Shown here one piece after another: positions 18,604 to 31,604 of a DNA stretch of 64,000 bases. The notes under the pieces are model-generated. The model saw only the letters and a program-made list of their open reading frames with translations. It was not told where the DNA came from and searched no databases. The position numbers were made by a program, and so were the translations under genes. Numbering within the stretch: the stretch's first letter is position 1; each line of letters begins with the position of its first letter. Origin of the DNA: Tellurirhabdus rosea (GTDB lineage: Bacteria; Bacteroidota; Bacteroidia; Cytophagales; Spirosomataceae); the NCBI RefSeq assembly GCF_026278345.1, contig NZ_CP111085.1, positions 2,306,001 through 2,370,000 on the forward strand, in the 5' to 3' direction.

Positions 18604-18611
18604 TATCTTTG
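18604..18611 (+). promoter_or_regulatory. Candidate Bacteroidota -7 box for the VCBS operon
   Basis: TATCTTTG fits TAnnTTTG exactly and lies between the SusD1 terminator and the first VCBS gene, 61 nt before its ATG. No good -33 TTTG is seen because the terminator occupies that position, so the call is tentative. Confidence 0.45.
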
Positions 18612-18672
18612 TTAACTCCGGTCAGAGGAAGCCGCCTGTTTTTCCGCAGGTTACCTGCCTGACCGGGCACCT

Positions 18673-21600
18673 ATGATGAACCGATTGATTTTAGGGCTTT
18701 TGCTGGCGGGCCTTGCAGCCTGTCAACCCAAAAAGCCTTTGTTTGAAAGCATAACGCCGGAAACAACCGGCATCACCTTTACCAACCAGTTACGCGAGAC
18801 GGAGCAGGACAACGTGCTCGCGTTCGAGTACTTCTACAACGGCGGGGGCGTGGCGGCCGGCGATTTCAACAACGACGGCCTCACCGATCTGTACTTTACC
18901 GGAAATCAGGTCGACAACGCCCTGTACCTCAATCAGGGTGAACTGAAATTTGAAGACATCACGGCCAAAGCGGGTGTGGCCGGGCGCCGGGGCGGCTGGA
19001 AAACGGGCGTAACCCTCGCCGACGTCAATGCCGACGGCTGGCTCGATATCTACGTCTGCTACTCCGGTCTAAAAGACGAATCCCTGCGCCGGAATCAGTT
19101 ATTCATCAATAACAAAAACCTTACTTTCACCGACCGCGCCGCCGAATACGGACTGGCCGACGCCGGCTACTCCGTTCAGGCCACCTTCTTCGATTTTGAC
19201 CTCGACGGCGACCTCGACTGCTTCCTGATCAACCACGGCCACCGCGACAACCAGCGCAAGGAGGCCGCCGCCTTCCGCAATACCCGCGACGCCAATGCGG
19301 GCGACAAATTGTTCCGAAATATGATGATGGAATGGAGGAAAGGAGGAAGAGGAGGAAAGGAGGAAGAGATTACCGCTTCGTCCCCCTCGTCCCTTTTCGC
19401 CGACATTTCCGAGCAGGCCAACATCAAAGGCAATCCGCTGGGTTTTGGACTGGGCGCTTCCGTCTCAGACATCAACAGCGACGGTTTTCCGGACATCTAT
19501 GTGACGAACGATTATGTCGAAGACGACTACTTCTACATCAATCAGCAAGACGGCACGTTCCGGGACGAACTGCGGGAACGCGTGGAGCACACCTCCTACT
19601 CGTCCATGGGAGTGGACGTGGCCGACCTCAACAACGACAACCGGCCCGACATTTTCACCCTCGACATGCTGCCCGAAAGCAACGCCCGGCAAAAGCGCCT
19701 CCCCTGGCCCGACAACTGGAACGTCTACCAGGCCCAGCTACAGAACGGCTTCTGGCACCAGAACATGCGGAACATGCTCCAGATTCAGCAGGCCGACGGG
19801 CAGTTTGCCGAAATCAGCCAGCTGGCGGGGGTGGCCGCGACGGACTGGAGCTGGGGCACGCTGCTGGCCGATTTCAACGGCGACGGTTACAAGGACATTT
19901 TCGTCAGCAACGGCATGGTCCGCGATTTTACGGACGCCGATTTTGTGAAATATTCCGACGACGCCACGGCTTCGGGTCAGGCGCTCAGCAAACTGGAGCA
20001 AATCCGGCAAATGCCGTCGAGCCAGACGAAGAATTACATTTTCCAGAATAACCGCAACCTCACCTTCACGAACCGGCAGGCGGACTGGGGCTTCGACCAG
20101 ACCACCGTTTCGAATGGCTGCGCCTACGCCGACCTCGACAACGACGGCGACCTGGACCTGATTACCAACAACCTTAACGAACCGTCCCGGATTTACCGGA
20201 ACGGGAGCCGCGAGCAGCACGAGCGGGCGTACCTCACGCTCCGGCTGAAAGGTCCGGCCGCCAACCCGTTCGGCATCGGTGCGAAAGTGACCGTCCAGAC
20301 CGACAGCGCCACCCAGACACAGGAGTATTTTCCGACGCGCGGCTTCCAGTCGTGCAGCCACGGGCCGCTGCTGTTCGGCGTTACGGGCGCGGCAACGGTG
20401 ACGGTTCGCTGGCCGGATGGAAAAACGCAGACTTTGACGGGTGTCCAGCCCAATCAGACCCTGACGCTGGAGCATGCCCGCAGCGGCGCGGCGCAGGCAG
20501 GCGTGGCAAAACCGCAGCCGGTGCTTTTTTCGGAAGAAAAAGCCCTTGAGTTTGCCCACCGGATGGCGCCGGTCAACAACTTCAACCAGCAGATTCTGCT
20601 GCCCACGCACTACTCGTATACCGGCCCGCGCATGACCGTCGCCGACGTGGACGGCGATGGTCTGGAGGATGTGTTTGTCTGCGGAACGCCCGAACAGCCG
20701 GGCCAATTGTTTTTGCAGAAAGCCGGAAAATTCCTGCCCAAACCCCTGCCCGGTCTGGCCAAAGCCCGAAACATCGACGCCGTGCTGGCCGATTTTAACG
20801 GGGACAAAAAGCCGGACCTGTACCTGGTCAACGGCGGCTACGAAGTCCGTGACCCGGCCGCTTTGCAGGACCAGCTTTTCCTCAACGACGGCGCGGGCAA
20901 CTTCCGGCCGCAGGCCCTGCCCGTCGAGGCGGACAACGGCAGTTGCGTTACGGCTTTCGATGCTGACCGCGACGGAGACACGGACCTCTTCATCGGAGCG
21001 CACTGCAAACCCTTCAGCTACCCGGCCGTTCACGAGTCCTTCCTGCTGCGCAACAACGGGCGCGGCCAGTTCAGCCGCGCCTCGCTGGGCAAAATTGGTC
21101 TGGTGACCGATGCCGCCGCCGTCGATACCGACCGCGACGGCTACCCGGAGCTCCTTCTGGCCGGCGAATGGATGCCGATTACGGTCCTGAAAAACAACCG
21201 GGGCACCTTCGCGACGCCTGACCCGCAAAACCTCACGCCGCTAAACCCTGGGCAACCGCTGACCGGCTGGTGGAACCGCCTCGCCGCCGCCGACCTCGAC
21301 CAGGACGGCGACCTGGACCTGGTCGCCGGGAATCTGGGCACCAACACCCAGCTGCGCGCCTCAGCGGAAGAGCCCGCCTCGATGGTCTACGGCGACTTCG
21401 ACCAGAACGGCACGGTGGATTTCTTCATGAGCCATTTCGTGCAGGGCAAAGCATACCCGGCTTATTCGCGGGACGAAATGGCCGAACAACTGACCTCGCT
21501 GCGCAAGCGGTTTACGAGCTACGCCGCTTTTGCCGACGCGACCGTCAACGACTGTCTGCCGGAAGAAACCCTGAATCACGCCTTCCAGAAATCGGTGACT

Positions 21601-21950
21601 GAACTGCGGACGCTGGTGCTGGAAAATCAAAATGGAACCTTCGTGCCGCACGAACTGCCGGTTGAGGCCCAGTATGGCCCGGTTTACGGCATACTCATTG
21701 CTGATTTTGACCGAAACGGAACAAAAGACCTGCTCCTGACCGGCAACAATTCCCGCATGCGCCTGCGGATTGGCAAGGTGGACGCTAATTTCGGCGTCGT
21801 GCTCGCCAATCGGGGAGCCTGGAAATTCGAATTTTCCGCGCCTGACCGTACCGGCCTGTTCCTGCGCGGCGACGTGCGCGACGTACGCAAAGCCGGTGAT
21901 TTTGTGCTGGTTGGAATCAATGACAAACCCCTCCGGACGTTTAAATTGAA

Positions 21951-21954
<4 letters not shown>
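18673..21954 (+). CDS. VCBS-repeat / ASPIC-UnbV lipoprotein 1
   Basis: A 1093-residue lipoprotein (lipobox LAGLAAC, Cys17) built of FG-GAP/VCBS blades with calcium-loop motifs such as GDFNNDGLTDLYF, ADVNADGWLDIYV and ADLDNDGDLDLIT, folding as one or two beta propellers. In the middle (about residues 515-600) is an ASPIC/UnbV domain (GIGAKVTVQT...PTRGFQSCSHGPLLFG). At about 213-240 a non-conserved peptide MMEWRKGGRGGKEEE...ASSPSS interrupts the first propeller; it is encoded by a 7-mer repeat stretch. It overlaps the next gene by four bases (ATGA). Its role, perhaps surface adhesion or substrate capture with SusCD, is inferred from context. Confidence 0.92.
19327..19397. repeat. 7-mer repeat insertion inside VCBS gene 1
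   Basis: Purine-rich GGAGGAA/AGGAGGAAG steps are followed by CGTCCCCCTCGTCCC, giving a partial inverted repeat. It is in frame, stop-free on the coding strand, and lies directly after the conserved GDKLFRN, the same point where the two paralogues downstream also carry inserts. Confidence 0.8.
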
Positions 21955-25418
<3,464 letters not shown>

Positions 25419-25421
25419 AGG

Positions 25422-28400
25422 ATGAAGAGATTCTGGATAGCGGGGATACTGGCCGGATTGACGGTGCTGGTAGGTTGTAATCCGTTTAAAACGGACGAAA
25501 AGCCCCTGTTTGCGTCGCTGGATTCGACGCAGACGGGCATCGGGTTTGCCAATCGGTTGCAGGATACGGACAGTCTGAACATTCTGAGCTACCTGTATTA
25601 CTACAATGGCGGCGGCGTAGCGGCAGGCGACCTCAACAACGACGGCCTTACGGACCTCTATTTCGTCTCGAATCAGGGGTCCAATAAGCTGTACCTCAAC
25701 AAGGGTAACTTTGCATTCGAAGATGTTACTGCCAAAGCGGGCGTGGCCGGGCAGGCGGACTGGCAAACGGGTGTGACGATGGCCGACGTCAACGGCGACG
25801 GCTGGCTGGACATCTACGTCTGCGCCGTGGGCGATTTCAAGGGGCTGAAAGGACATAACGAGCTGTATATCAACAATCAGAACGGCACTTTTTCGGAAAA
25901 ATCGGCGGAATACGGACTGAACTTCACCGGCTTCTCGACCCAGGCGGCCTTTTTCGATTATGACCACGACGGCGACCTCGACTGTTACCTGCTCAACCAT
26001 GCCGTCCACACCTCCCGCAGCTTCGACCGCATCGACGCCCGCGAACCCCGCGACGCCAAAGCCGGGGATTATCTGTTCAAAAATCTGTTGAGCGAATCGC
26101 TTGCAGAAGGTCAAACCGGGCAGAATCCTTCAACTATTCAGCCATTCAGCCATTCAACATTTCAAGACGTTTCCCGCGAGGCGGGCATCCTCGGCGCGGT
26201 CATGGGCTACGGCCTCGGTCTTTCGGTGGCCGACCTCAACAACGACGGCTGGGAAGACCTCTACGTCTCGAACGACTTCCACGAGGACGATTATTACTAC
26301 CTCAACAACCACGACGGCACGTTTACGGAGAGCGTCAAAAAGGCGTTCCAGCACGTAAGCCGGTTTTCGATGGGCAACGACGTGGCGGACGTGAACAACG
26401 ACGGCTACCCGGATGTGGTGTCGCTGGATATGTACCCCGAGGACGAAGCCGTTGAAAAATCATCGGCTGGGGAAGACCCGCTCGACATTTTTCAGTACAA
26501 ACTCGCCTACGGCTACATGCACCAGTACTCGCGCAACTGCCTGCAACTGAACCAGCGGGGTCAGACGTTTGTGGACGTGGCGGCGCTGGCGGGCGTACCC
26601 GCAACTGACTGGAGCTGGGCGCCGCTGCTGGCCGATTTTGACAACGACGGGCACAAAGACCTGTTTATCAGCAACGGCATCGTCAAACGGCCCAACAACC
26701 TGGATTACACCAAGTTCATGTCCGACCAGTCGATGTCGATCCGGATGCGTCAGGTGGCCGATGCCGAGGCGCTGGCCCGCATGCCCGAAGGCAAGGTGCA
26801 TAACTACCTTTTCCGGGGCGGGGCCGATCTGCGGTTTGAAGATAAATCGCTGGCCTGGGGCTTCGATCAACCGACTTACTCCAACGGCTCGGTATACGCC
26901 GATCTGGATAACGACGGCGATCTGGATCTGGTCACCAACAACATCAACGACCCGGCCGGCCTGTTTCGGAACGAGGCCAGTACGCTGTTTCCCGAAAATC
27001 AATTCCTGAAAATAAAGCTTCAGGGCGACGGACTCAACCGGTTTGGCGTCGGTGCGAAGGTCGTTCTGAAAACGAAAAACGGCCTGCAACTCCAGCAGCT
27101 GATGCCGACGCGCGGCTTTCAGTCGTCCGTCGAACCGGTGCTGACGTTCGGGCTGGGTGCCCTCCCGGGCGTCGATTCACTCATTGTGGTCTGGAACACG
27201 GGCAAAGCGGAACTGCGAACGGGCGTTAAAGCCGGTCAGACGCTGACGCTCCGGCAGGCCGACGCCCGGCGGCTGGCAACGGACTTTTCGCTCGTTCCGC
27301 CGACCCCGGCCCCGCTGATGGCCCGGGCGGACTCCCTGCTCCTGCCGTGGCGGCACCGTGAAAACACGACGTATTACGATTTTATCCACGAATCGCTGAT
27401 GCCGTTCAAGGTTTCAACCGAAGGCCCGGCGCTGGCGGTGGGTGACGTCAACGGCGACGGGCTGGAAGACGTGTACGCCGGTGGAGCCCGAAATCAGGCC
27501 GGAAGCCTCCTGCTGCAACAGCCGACGGGCGGCTTTACGACTTCCCCACAGTCCGCTTTCACGGCAGACTCGCTGTTTGAAGACACGGACGCGGCCTTTT
27601 TCGATGCCGACGGCGACAAGGACCTGGACCTGTACGTGGTCACGGGCGGGAACGAGTACGCCGGAAAACGCCCCGAGCTTTCGGACCGACTGTACCTCAA
27701 CGATGGCCGGGGCCGTTTTACCAAATCGGCCAATCCATTGCCGCAATACGGTTCGCGAAGCTGCGTCCGGCCCTGCGATTTCGACCGCGACGGCGATCTG
27801 GACCTGTTTGTGGGCGGCCGGGTGCTGGGCTTTGCGTACGGAAAAACACCGGATTCGTACCTGCTGGTGAACGACGGGCGGGGCCGGTTGACCGACCAGA
27901 CGGATAAACTGGCGCCCGAACTCCGCCACGCGGGTCTGGTGACCGACGCCGTCTGGCTGGATTACGATACCGACAAAGACCTGGATCTGGTGGTCGTGGG
28001 TGAGTGGATGCCCGTTCGGGTCTTTGCCAATTCGGGCGGGAAACTGGACGAGGCGGCGGACCTGACCGACGGCAAAACGCCGCTCAACGGCCTGTGGCAA
28101 TCTCTGACCGCCGCGGATTTTGACGGCGACGGCGATACGGACCTGGTGGCGGGTAATCTGGGCTACAACACCAAGTTCCGCAAAGCGCCCGATACGCGTC
28201 TGAAAATGCTCGTCAAAGACCTCGACCAGAGCGGCACGATGGAGCAGCTCATCGCCTACAACCGGGGCGAACAGTGGTTTCCGATCGCCTTCCGCGACGA
28301 CCTCGGCAAGCAGATGCCGGGCATCATCAACAAACGGTTTACGGACTACGTCTCGTTCGCCGGAAAGCCCCTCGACCAGATTTTTACGAAGGACGAACTG

Positions 28401-28838
28401 GCCGATGCCGACGAACGGGAGGTAAACCAGTTTGGGTCGGTGTATCTGGAAAATACGGGCGGAAAATTTGCGGTGCACCTCCTGCCGGTGGAGGCCCAGT
28501 TCTCGGCGATTTTTGCCCTGCACCCCGCCGACCTCGACGGCGACGGCGATCTGGATCTGCTGGGAGGCGGCAACTTTTACGGCGTCAGTCCGTACCAGGG
28601 CCGGTACGATGCCAGTCTGGGTCTGGTGCTGCAAAACAACGGCAAGGGCGCCTTTTCGACCGTTTCGCCCCTTGATGCAGGCTTTCTGCTTACTGGTGAA
28701 GTCCGCGCTATCAAACCCGTCCGGACGCCACGGGGCCCGCTCTGTCTGGTGGCCCGCAACAACGACCGGATGCTGCTGTTCAGGAACAAACCGGACAGGC
28801 CGCTTGTCGCGTCACGCAGCCGGAATCCGGTAAAATAG
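25422..28838 (+). CDS. VCBS-repeat / ASPIC-UnbV lipoprotein 3
   Basis: An 1138-residue third paralogue with lipobox VLVGC (Cys19). It has the same order: VCBS blades (GDLNNDGLTDLYF, ADVNGDGWLDIYV), a central ASPIC/UnbV region (GVGAKVVLKTKNG, PTRGFQSSVEPVLTFG) and a second propeller (GDVNGDGLEDVYAGG). At about residue 218, after AGDYLFKN, an unconserved segment SESLAEGQTGQNPSTIQPFS is present, encoded by ATTC-type 8-mers rather than by the GGAGGAA type of the other two. It ends the three-gene run; the haloperoxidase-like gene follows after a repeat element. Confidence 0.92.
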   Translation: MKRFWIAGILAGLTVLVGCNPFKTDEKPLFASLDSTQTGIGFANRLQDTDSLNILSYLYYYNGGGVAAGDLNNDGLTDLYFVSNQGSNKLYLNKGNFAFEDVTAKAGVAGQADWQTGVTMADVNGDGWLDIYVCAVGDFKGLKGHNELYINNQNGTFSEKSAEYGLNFTGFSTQAAFFDYDHDGDLDCYLLNHAVHTSRSFDRIDAREPRDAKAGDYLFKNLLSESLAEGQTGQNPSTIQPFSHSTFQDVSREAGILGAVMGYGLGLSVADLNNDGWEDLYVSNDFHEDDYYYLNNHDGTFTESVKKAFQHVSRFSMGNDVADVNNDGYPDVVSLDMYPEDEAVEKSSAGEDPLDIFQYKLAYGYMHQYSRNCLQLNQRGQTFVDVAALAGVPATDWSWAPLLADFDNDGHKDLFISNGIVKRPNNLDYTKFMSDQSMSIRMRQVADAEALARMPEGKVHNYLFRGGADLRFEDKSLAWGFDQPTYSNGSVYADLDNDGDLDLVTNNINDPAGLFRNEASTLFPENQFLKIKLQGDGLNRFGVGAKVVLKTKNGLQLQQLMPTRGFQSSVEPVLTFGLGALPGVDSLIVVWNTGKAELRTGVKAGQTLTLRQADARRLATDFSLVPPTPAPLMARADSLLLPWRHRENTTYYDFIHESLMPFKVSTEGPALAVGDVNGDGLEDVYAGGARNQAGSLLLQQPTGGFTTSPQSAFTADSLFEDTDAAFFDADGDKDLDLYVVTGGNEYAGKRPELSDRLYLNDGRGRFTKSANPLPQYGSRSCVRPCDFDRDGDLDLFVGGRVLGFAYGKTPDSYLLVNDGRGRLTDQTDKLAPELRHAGLVTDAVWLDYDTDKDLDLVVVGEWMPVRVFANSGGKLDEAADLTDGKTPLNGLWQSLTAADFDGDGDTDLVAGNLGYNTKFRKAPDTRLKMLVKDLDQSGTMEQLIAYNRGEQWFPIAFRDDLGKQMPGIINKRFTDYVSFAGKPLDQIFTKDELADADEREVNQFGSVYLENTGGKFAVHLLPVEAQFSAIFALHPADLDGDGDLDLLGGGNFYGVSPYQGRYDASLGLVLQNNGKGAFSTVSPLDAGFLLTGEVRAIKPVRTPRGPLCLVARNNDRMLLFRNKPDRPLVASRSRNPVK
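26099..26163. repeat. 8-mer repeat insertion inside VCBS gene 3
   Basis: Four consecutive 8-mers (AACTATTC, AGCCATTC twice, AACATTTC) occupy 26132-26163; 26099-26125 is a poor complementary arm. Composition matches the intergenic ATTC/GAATG elements at 38.5 and 50.2 kb. It is in frame and at the homologous site of the inserts in the other two paralogues. Confidence 0.75.
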
Positions 28839-28884
28839 CTGACGCAAATCAGCATTTTAACGAAGAATTGTGTCTATTTTAAGG

Positions 28885-28892
28885 TAACTTTG
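28885..28892 (+). promoter_or_regulatory. Candidate -7 box upstream of the haloperoxidase-like gene
   Basis: TAACTTTG matches TAnnTTTG, 47 nt after the VCBS3 stop and 177 nt before the next ATG, with a TTG at 28868-28870 as a poor -33 element. The 7-mer repeat element lies between box and gene. Confidence 0.4.
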
Positions 28893-28913
28893 TAGTCCTC
28901 TAATAACCTCTTT

Positions 28914-29054
28914 GACAAGAGAGAAAAGACAAAGGACAAACGACAAGAAAGGAAAGACCTGAGGCAAGCGAGGGAAAGTAAGCGAGAAAAGGCGCTTTAT
29001 GCCGCCAGTTTGCAATTTTTGTCGCTTGTCTTACGTCTCTCCTCCCTTGTCTCC
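28914..29054. repeat. 7-mer inverted repeat, element J
   Basis: The left array has 7-base steps GACAAGA/GAGAAAA/GACAAAG/GACAAAC (28914-28941) and continues degenerately to about 28970; the right array (29021-29054) has GTCGCTT/GTCTTAC/GTCTCTC on the same 7-base pitch, complementary in type to the left. It ends 14 nt before the haloperoxidase-like start codon. Confidence 0.8.
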
Positions 29055-29068
29055 AATAAAAACCGGAT

Positions 29069-30424
29069 ATGAAGAAACGTCTCCTGTGGATGCTGGCTGC
29101 CGGAAGCCTCTGGGTTGCCGTCGGATGCCAGCCAAAAGCTAAACCGGAAGAGTACAATCCCAAAGCCGCCAATCCCGAGCTTTACCACCGCAGTGTCGAG
29201 CAGCTGACCAAAGTGGTGATTCACGACATTTTCTCGCCGCCGGTCGCCAGCCGGATTTATTCCTACGCCAATCTGGCCGGCTACGAGGCCATGCTGCCCG
29301 GCACGCCGGGCTATGAGTCGCTGGCGGGCAAAGTCCGGAAATTTACCGCTCCGCCGAAACCCGAACCCGGCCAGGAATACTGCTTCCCGCTGGCCAGCAC
29401 CAAAGCGTTTCTGACCGTTGCCCGGGCGCTGACCTTCTCGGCGGACAAGTTCGACGAGTACGAAAAGAGCTTTTTCGAAGAATACCACAAAATGGGCATA
29501 CCCGAGGAGGTGTTCGAACGATCGGTGGCGTACGGAGAGGCCGTTGCCAAGCACGTGCTCGACCATGCGGGCAAGGACTCCTATAAGCAGACGCGGGGTT
29601 TCAAGCATACCGTCACGAACGTGGAAGGCACCTGGGTTCCGACGCCCCCGGCCTACATGGACGCCGCCGAGCCGCAATGGATGAAAATCCGCTGCTGGGT
29701 GATGGATACCTGCTCGCAGTTTATGCCGCCGCGCCCGGCCCCCTACAGCGTGACCAAAAGCAGTCCGTTCTACAAACTGGCGGAAGAGGTGTATACCATC
29801 GGCAAAACGATGACGGAAGACCAGAAGAACATTGCCTATTTCTGGGACGATAATGCATTTGTGATGAACGTCGCCGGGCACGTCTCGTACGCTTCCAAGA
29901 AAATGACGCCGGGTGGTCACTGGCTGCATATTGCGGCGACCATCGCCCGCCAGCAGAAGGCCGATTTTGCCAAAAGCGTGGAGGCGTACGCCCTGACCTC
30001 TTTCGCCCTGTCCGACGGCTTTATCAGCTGCTGGGATGAAAAGTACCGCTCGAACCGCGTCCGTCCCGAAACGGTCATCAACAAGTACATCGACCCGAAA
30101 TGGCAGCCGTTTCTGCAGACGCCGCCGTTCCCGGAATACACCAGCGGCCACAGCGTGATTTCCGCCGCCGCCGCCGAGGTCCTGACGAACCTGTACGGCG
30201 ACAACATCGCGTTTACCGATTCAACCGAACATCCGTACGGGCATGGCGTTCGGTCATTCAAATCATTCCGGCAGGCCGCCGTGGAGGCTTCCTACAGCCG
30301 GCTGTACGGCGGCATCCACTTCCGCGACGCGCTGGAAATAGGCAATCTCCAGGGCCGCCAGCTCGGCGAATACGTCGTCGAGAAGCTGAAAACGAAGAAG
30401 GAAAGCGTGATTGCGGCGAAATAA
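29069..30424 (+). CDS. Vanadium-dependent haloperoxidase-like PAP2 superfamily lipoprotein
   Basis: A 451-residue lipoprotein (lipobox AVGC, Cys20). The vanadate/phosphate pocket of the PAP2-haloperoxidase superfamily is visible: KYRSNRVRPE near residues 325-334, PEYTSGHS near 356-363 (the S/T-G-H core), and SRLYGGIHFRDALEIG near 410-425 (R-x5-H). Helical regions in between fit. It may be a periplasmic haloperoxidase or an acid phosphatase; the sequence does not separate these. Genes of this kind often accompany VCBS/ASPIC and SusCD genes in Cytophagales, as here. Its stop codon lies within the left arm of a 52-bp palindrome. Confidence 0.88.
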   Translation: MKKRLLWMLAAGSLWVAVGCQPKAKPEEYNPKAANPELYHRSVEQLTKVVIHDIFSPPVASRIYSYANLAGYEAMLPGTPGYESLAGKVRKFTAPPKPEPGQEYCFPLASTKAFLTVARALTFSADKFDEYEKSFFEEYHKMGIPEEVFERSVAYGEAVAKHVLDHAGKDSYKQTRGFKHTVTNVEGTWVPTPPAYMDAAEPQWMKIRCWVMDTCSQFMPPRPAPYSVTKSSPFYKLAEEVYTIGKTMTEDQKNIAYFWDDNAFVMNVAGHVSYASKKMTPGGHWLHIAATIARQQKADFAKSVEAYALTSFALSDGFISCWDEKYRSNRVRPETVINKYIDPKWQPFLQTPPFPEYTSGHSVISAAAAEVLTNLYGDNIAFTDSTEHPYGHGVRSFKSFRQAAVEASYSRLYGGIHFRDALEIGNLQGRQLGEYVVEKLKTKKESVIAAK

Positions 30425-30538
30425 GGGTTTAAAAGTTCAGAGTTTATAGTTTAGGGTTTATAGTTGCTCCGCCATATTCTGACCCTGCGGAGCAACTATA
30501 AACCCTAAACTATAAACTCTGAACTTTTAAACCCTTAT
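30421..30538. repeat. Perfect 52-bp inverted repeat with 7-mer arms, element C
   Basis: Arms 30421-30472 and 30487-30538 are exact complements with a 14-nt spacer. Inside each arm the word AGTTTA/GGTTTA recurs every 7 bases, and the tip is GCTCCGC facing GCGGAGC. The stop codons of both converging genes (30422-30424 and 30535-30537) lie in the arms. Confidence 0.97.
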
Positions 30539-31470
30539 TTATCCAGCACCACGGCGCCGTCCACTACGTAGGCGCCGCCTGAGGTGGTTAGGGAATATAC
30601 CTGATTGACGACCCGGGCGGCATCTTGTACGAAGACCACCGTCGCCATGCGGTAGGAGCCGGTCGCGGCGTCTTCCACGAAGACAACATCACCTTTCCGC
30701 AGGTCACCGGCGGCGACCCGGCCTTTGGCGGTCAGGATGGGGTGGTTGGCCGTGGCTTCCAGTTCTACGTGGCCGGACGACGTGACGTGCGAGGCCCAAA
30801 GCTGCTGGGCCGGTTCGAGCAGAATCCGGGTCAGGGTAAATGAGCCTTGGTGGGCATTCACGGCCAGCACGGTTTCGGACTTCAGGCCGCCAACCTGTTC
30901 GCCCACCTTCACCTGCCCGATGGGTTTCTCCGTTCCGTCGGCCATCAGCACGTACGAGCTTCCGGCGAAACAGAATTCGTTATGATCCTTCTCCGCAGTG
31001 GCCCCGTCGGTTTTTACCGGACCCGACGACTCTTTCGACAGCGCAAAGGCCAGGCAGACGGCAAACCCGTCGGCGGCCTTGTTGGCGTCTTTCAGGTCGT
31101 CGATGTACTGACCCCAGACAGCCCGGTCGGCTTCCGCATTCGGAACGCACACTTTCTGCATCTTGCCGTCTTTGGGCGTATAAAACACCGCCAGCTGACC
31201 GAGGCTTTTCATGCTCTGGGCTTCGTAGAGGGAGAAGAAATAGACGCGCCGCTCGATGCCGTCGCTGAATTTGAACACGTAGGGCGCTTTTTCGTCGTCG
31301 CGATCGAACAGCAGTCCGTTCGCTTTGACGTAGGTATCTTTTTCGACATTCTTGAACGTCACGGCTTTGGCCAGGGCATACTCGGCGGCCGTAATTCCCC
31401 GCTTGGCTTCCTGCGCCGTTGCGATCAGGCTGGCCAGAGCAAACATGGCCGCGAAAAGGATCTTTTTCAT
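30535..31470 (-). CDS. Secreted Hint-domain (hedgehog/intein-fold) protein
   Basis: A 311-residue protein with a Sec signal (MKKILFAAMFALASLIATAQ). Residues 20-160 are an unrecognised domain. From residue 167 a Hint fold begins: CFAGSSYVLMADGTEKPIGQVKVGE is the N-terminal block with the catalytic Cys167, and TANHP (Thr240-His243) is the TxxH block. The C-terminus ends VYSLTTSGGAYVVDGAVVLDK, with the strand pattern of Hint proteins but without the terminal His-Asn and following nucleophile that inteins need. Splicing is therefore unlikely; a single N-S acyl shift (autocleavage or ligation, as in hedgehog) is chemically possible. It converges with the haloperoxidase-like gene. Confidence 0.82.
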   Translation of the reverse strand: MKKILFAAMFALASLIATAQEAKRGITAAEYALAKAVTFKNVEKDTYVKANGLLFDRDDEKAPYVFKFSDGIERRVYFFSLYEAQSMKSLGQLAVFYTPKDGKMQKVCVPNAEADRAVWGQYIDDLKDANKAADGFAVCLAFALSKESSGPVKTDGATAEKDHNEFCFAGSSYVLMADGTEKPIGQVKVGEQVGGLKSETVLAVNAHQGSFTLTRILLEPAQQLWASHVTSSGHVELEATANHPILTAKGRVAAGDLRKGDVVFVEDAATGSYRMATVVFVQDAARVVNQVYSLTTSGGAYVVDGAVVLDK

Positions 31471-31522
31471 AAACTCCTTGTGGTTAAGATTGGTAAAAGT
31501 GTGTTCCTGCGTTTTGTAAGTA

Positions 31523-31555
31523 CTGTGCCGGACCGTGCGGAACCTTCCGGCACAG
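31523..31555. repeat. 10-bp hairpin between the amine oxidase and Hint genes
   Basis: CTGTGCCGGA (31523-31532) pairs perfectly with 31546-31555 across a 13-nt loop. There is no T-tract, so it is a hairpin rather than a clear terminator. Confidence 0.5.
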
Positions 31556-31604
31556 AACCCACCGATGAGACCCCGCCCGGCGGACGGAGCTTACGGGTCT
31601 TTAT

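Noticed and set aside
30421-30538. Simple rho-independent terminator
   Set aside because: A 52-bp stem with a 14-nt loop and internal 7-mer periodicity is far larger than a terminator and lacks a normal U-tract, although it could still halt transcription.
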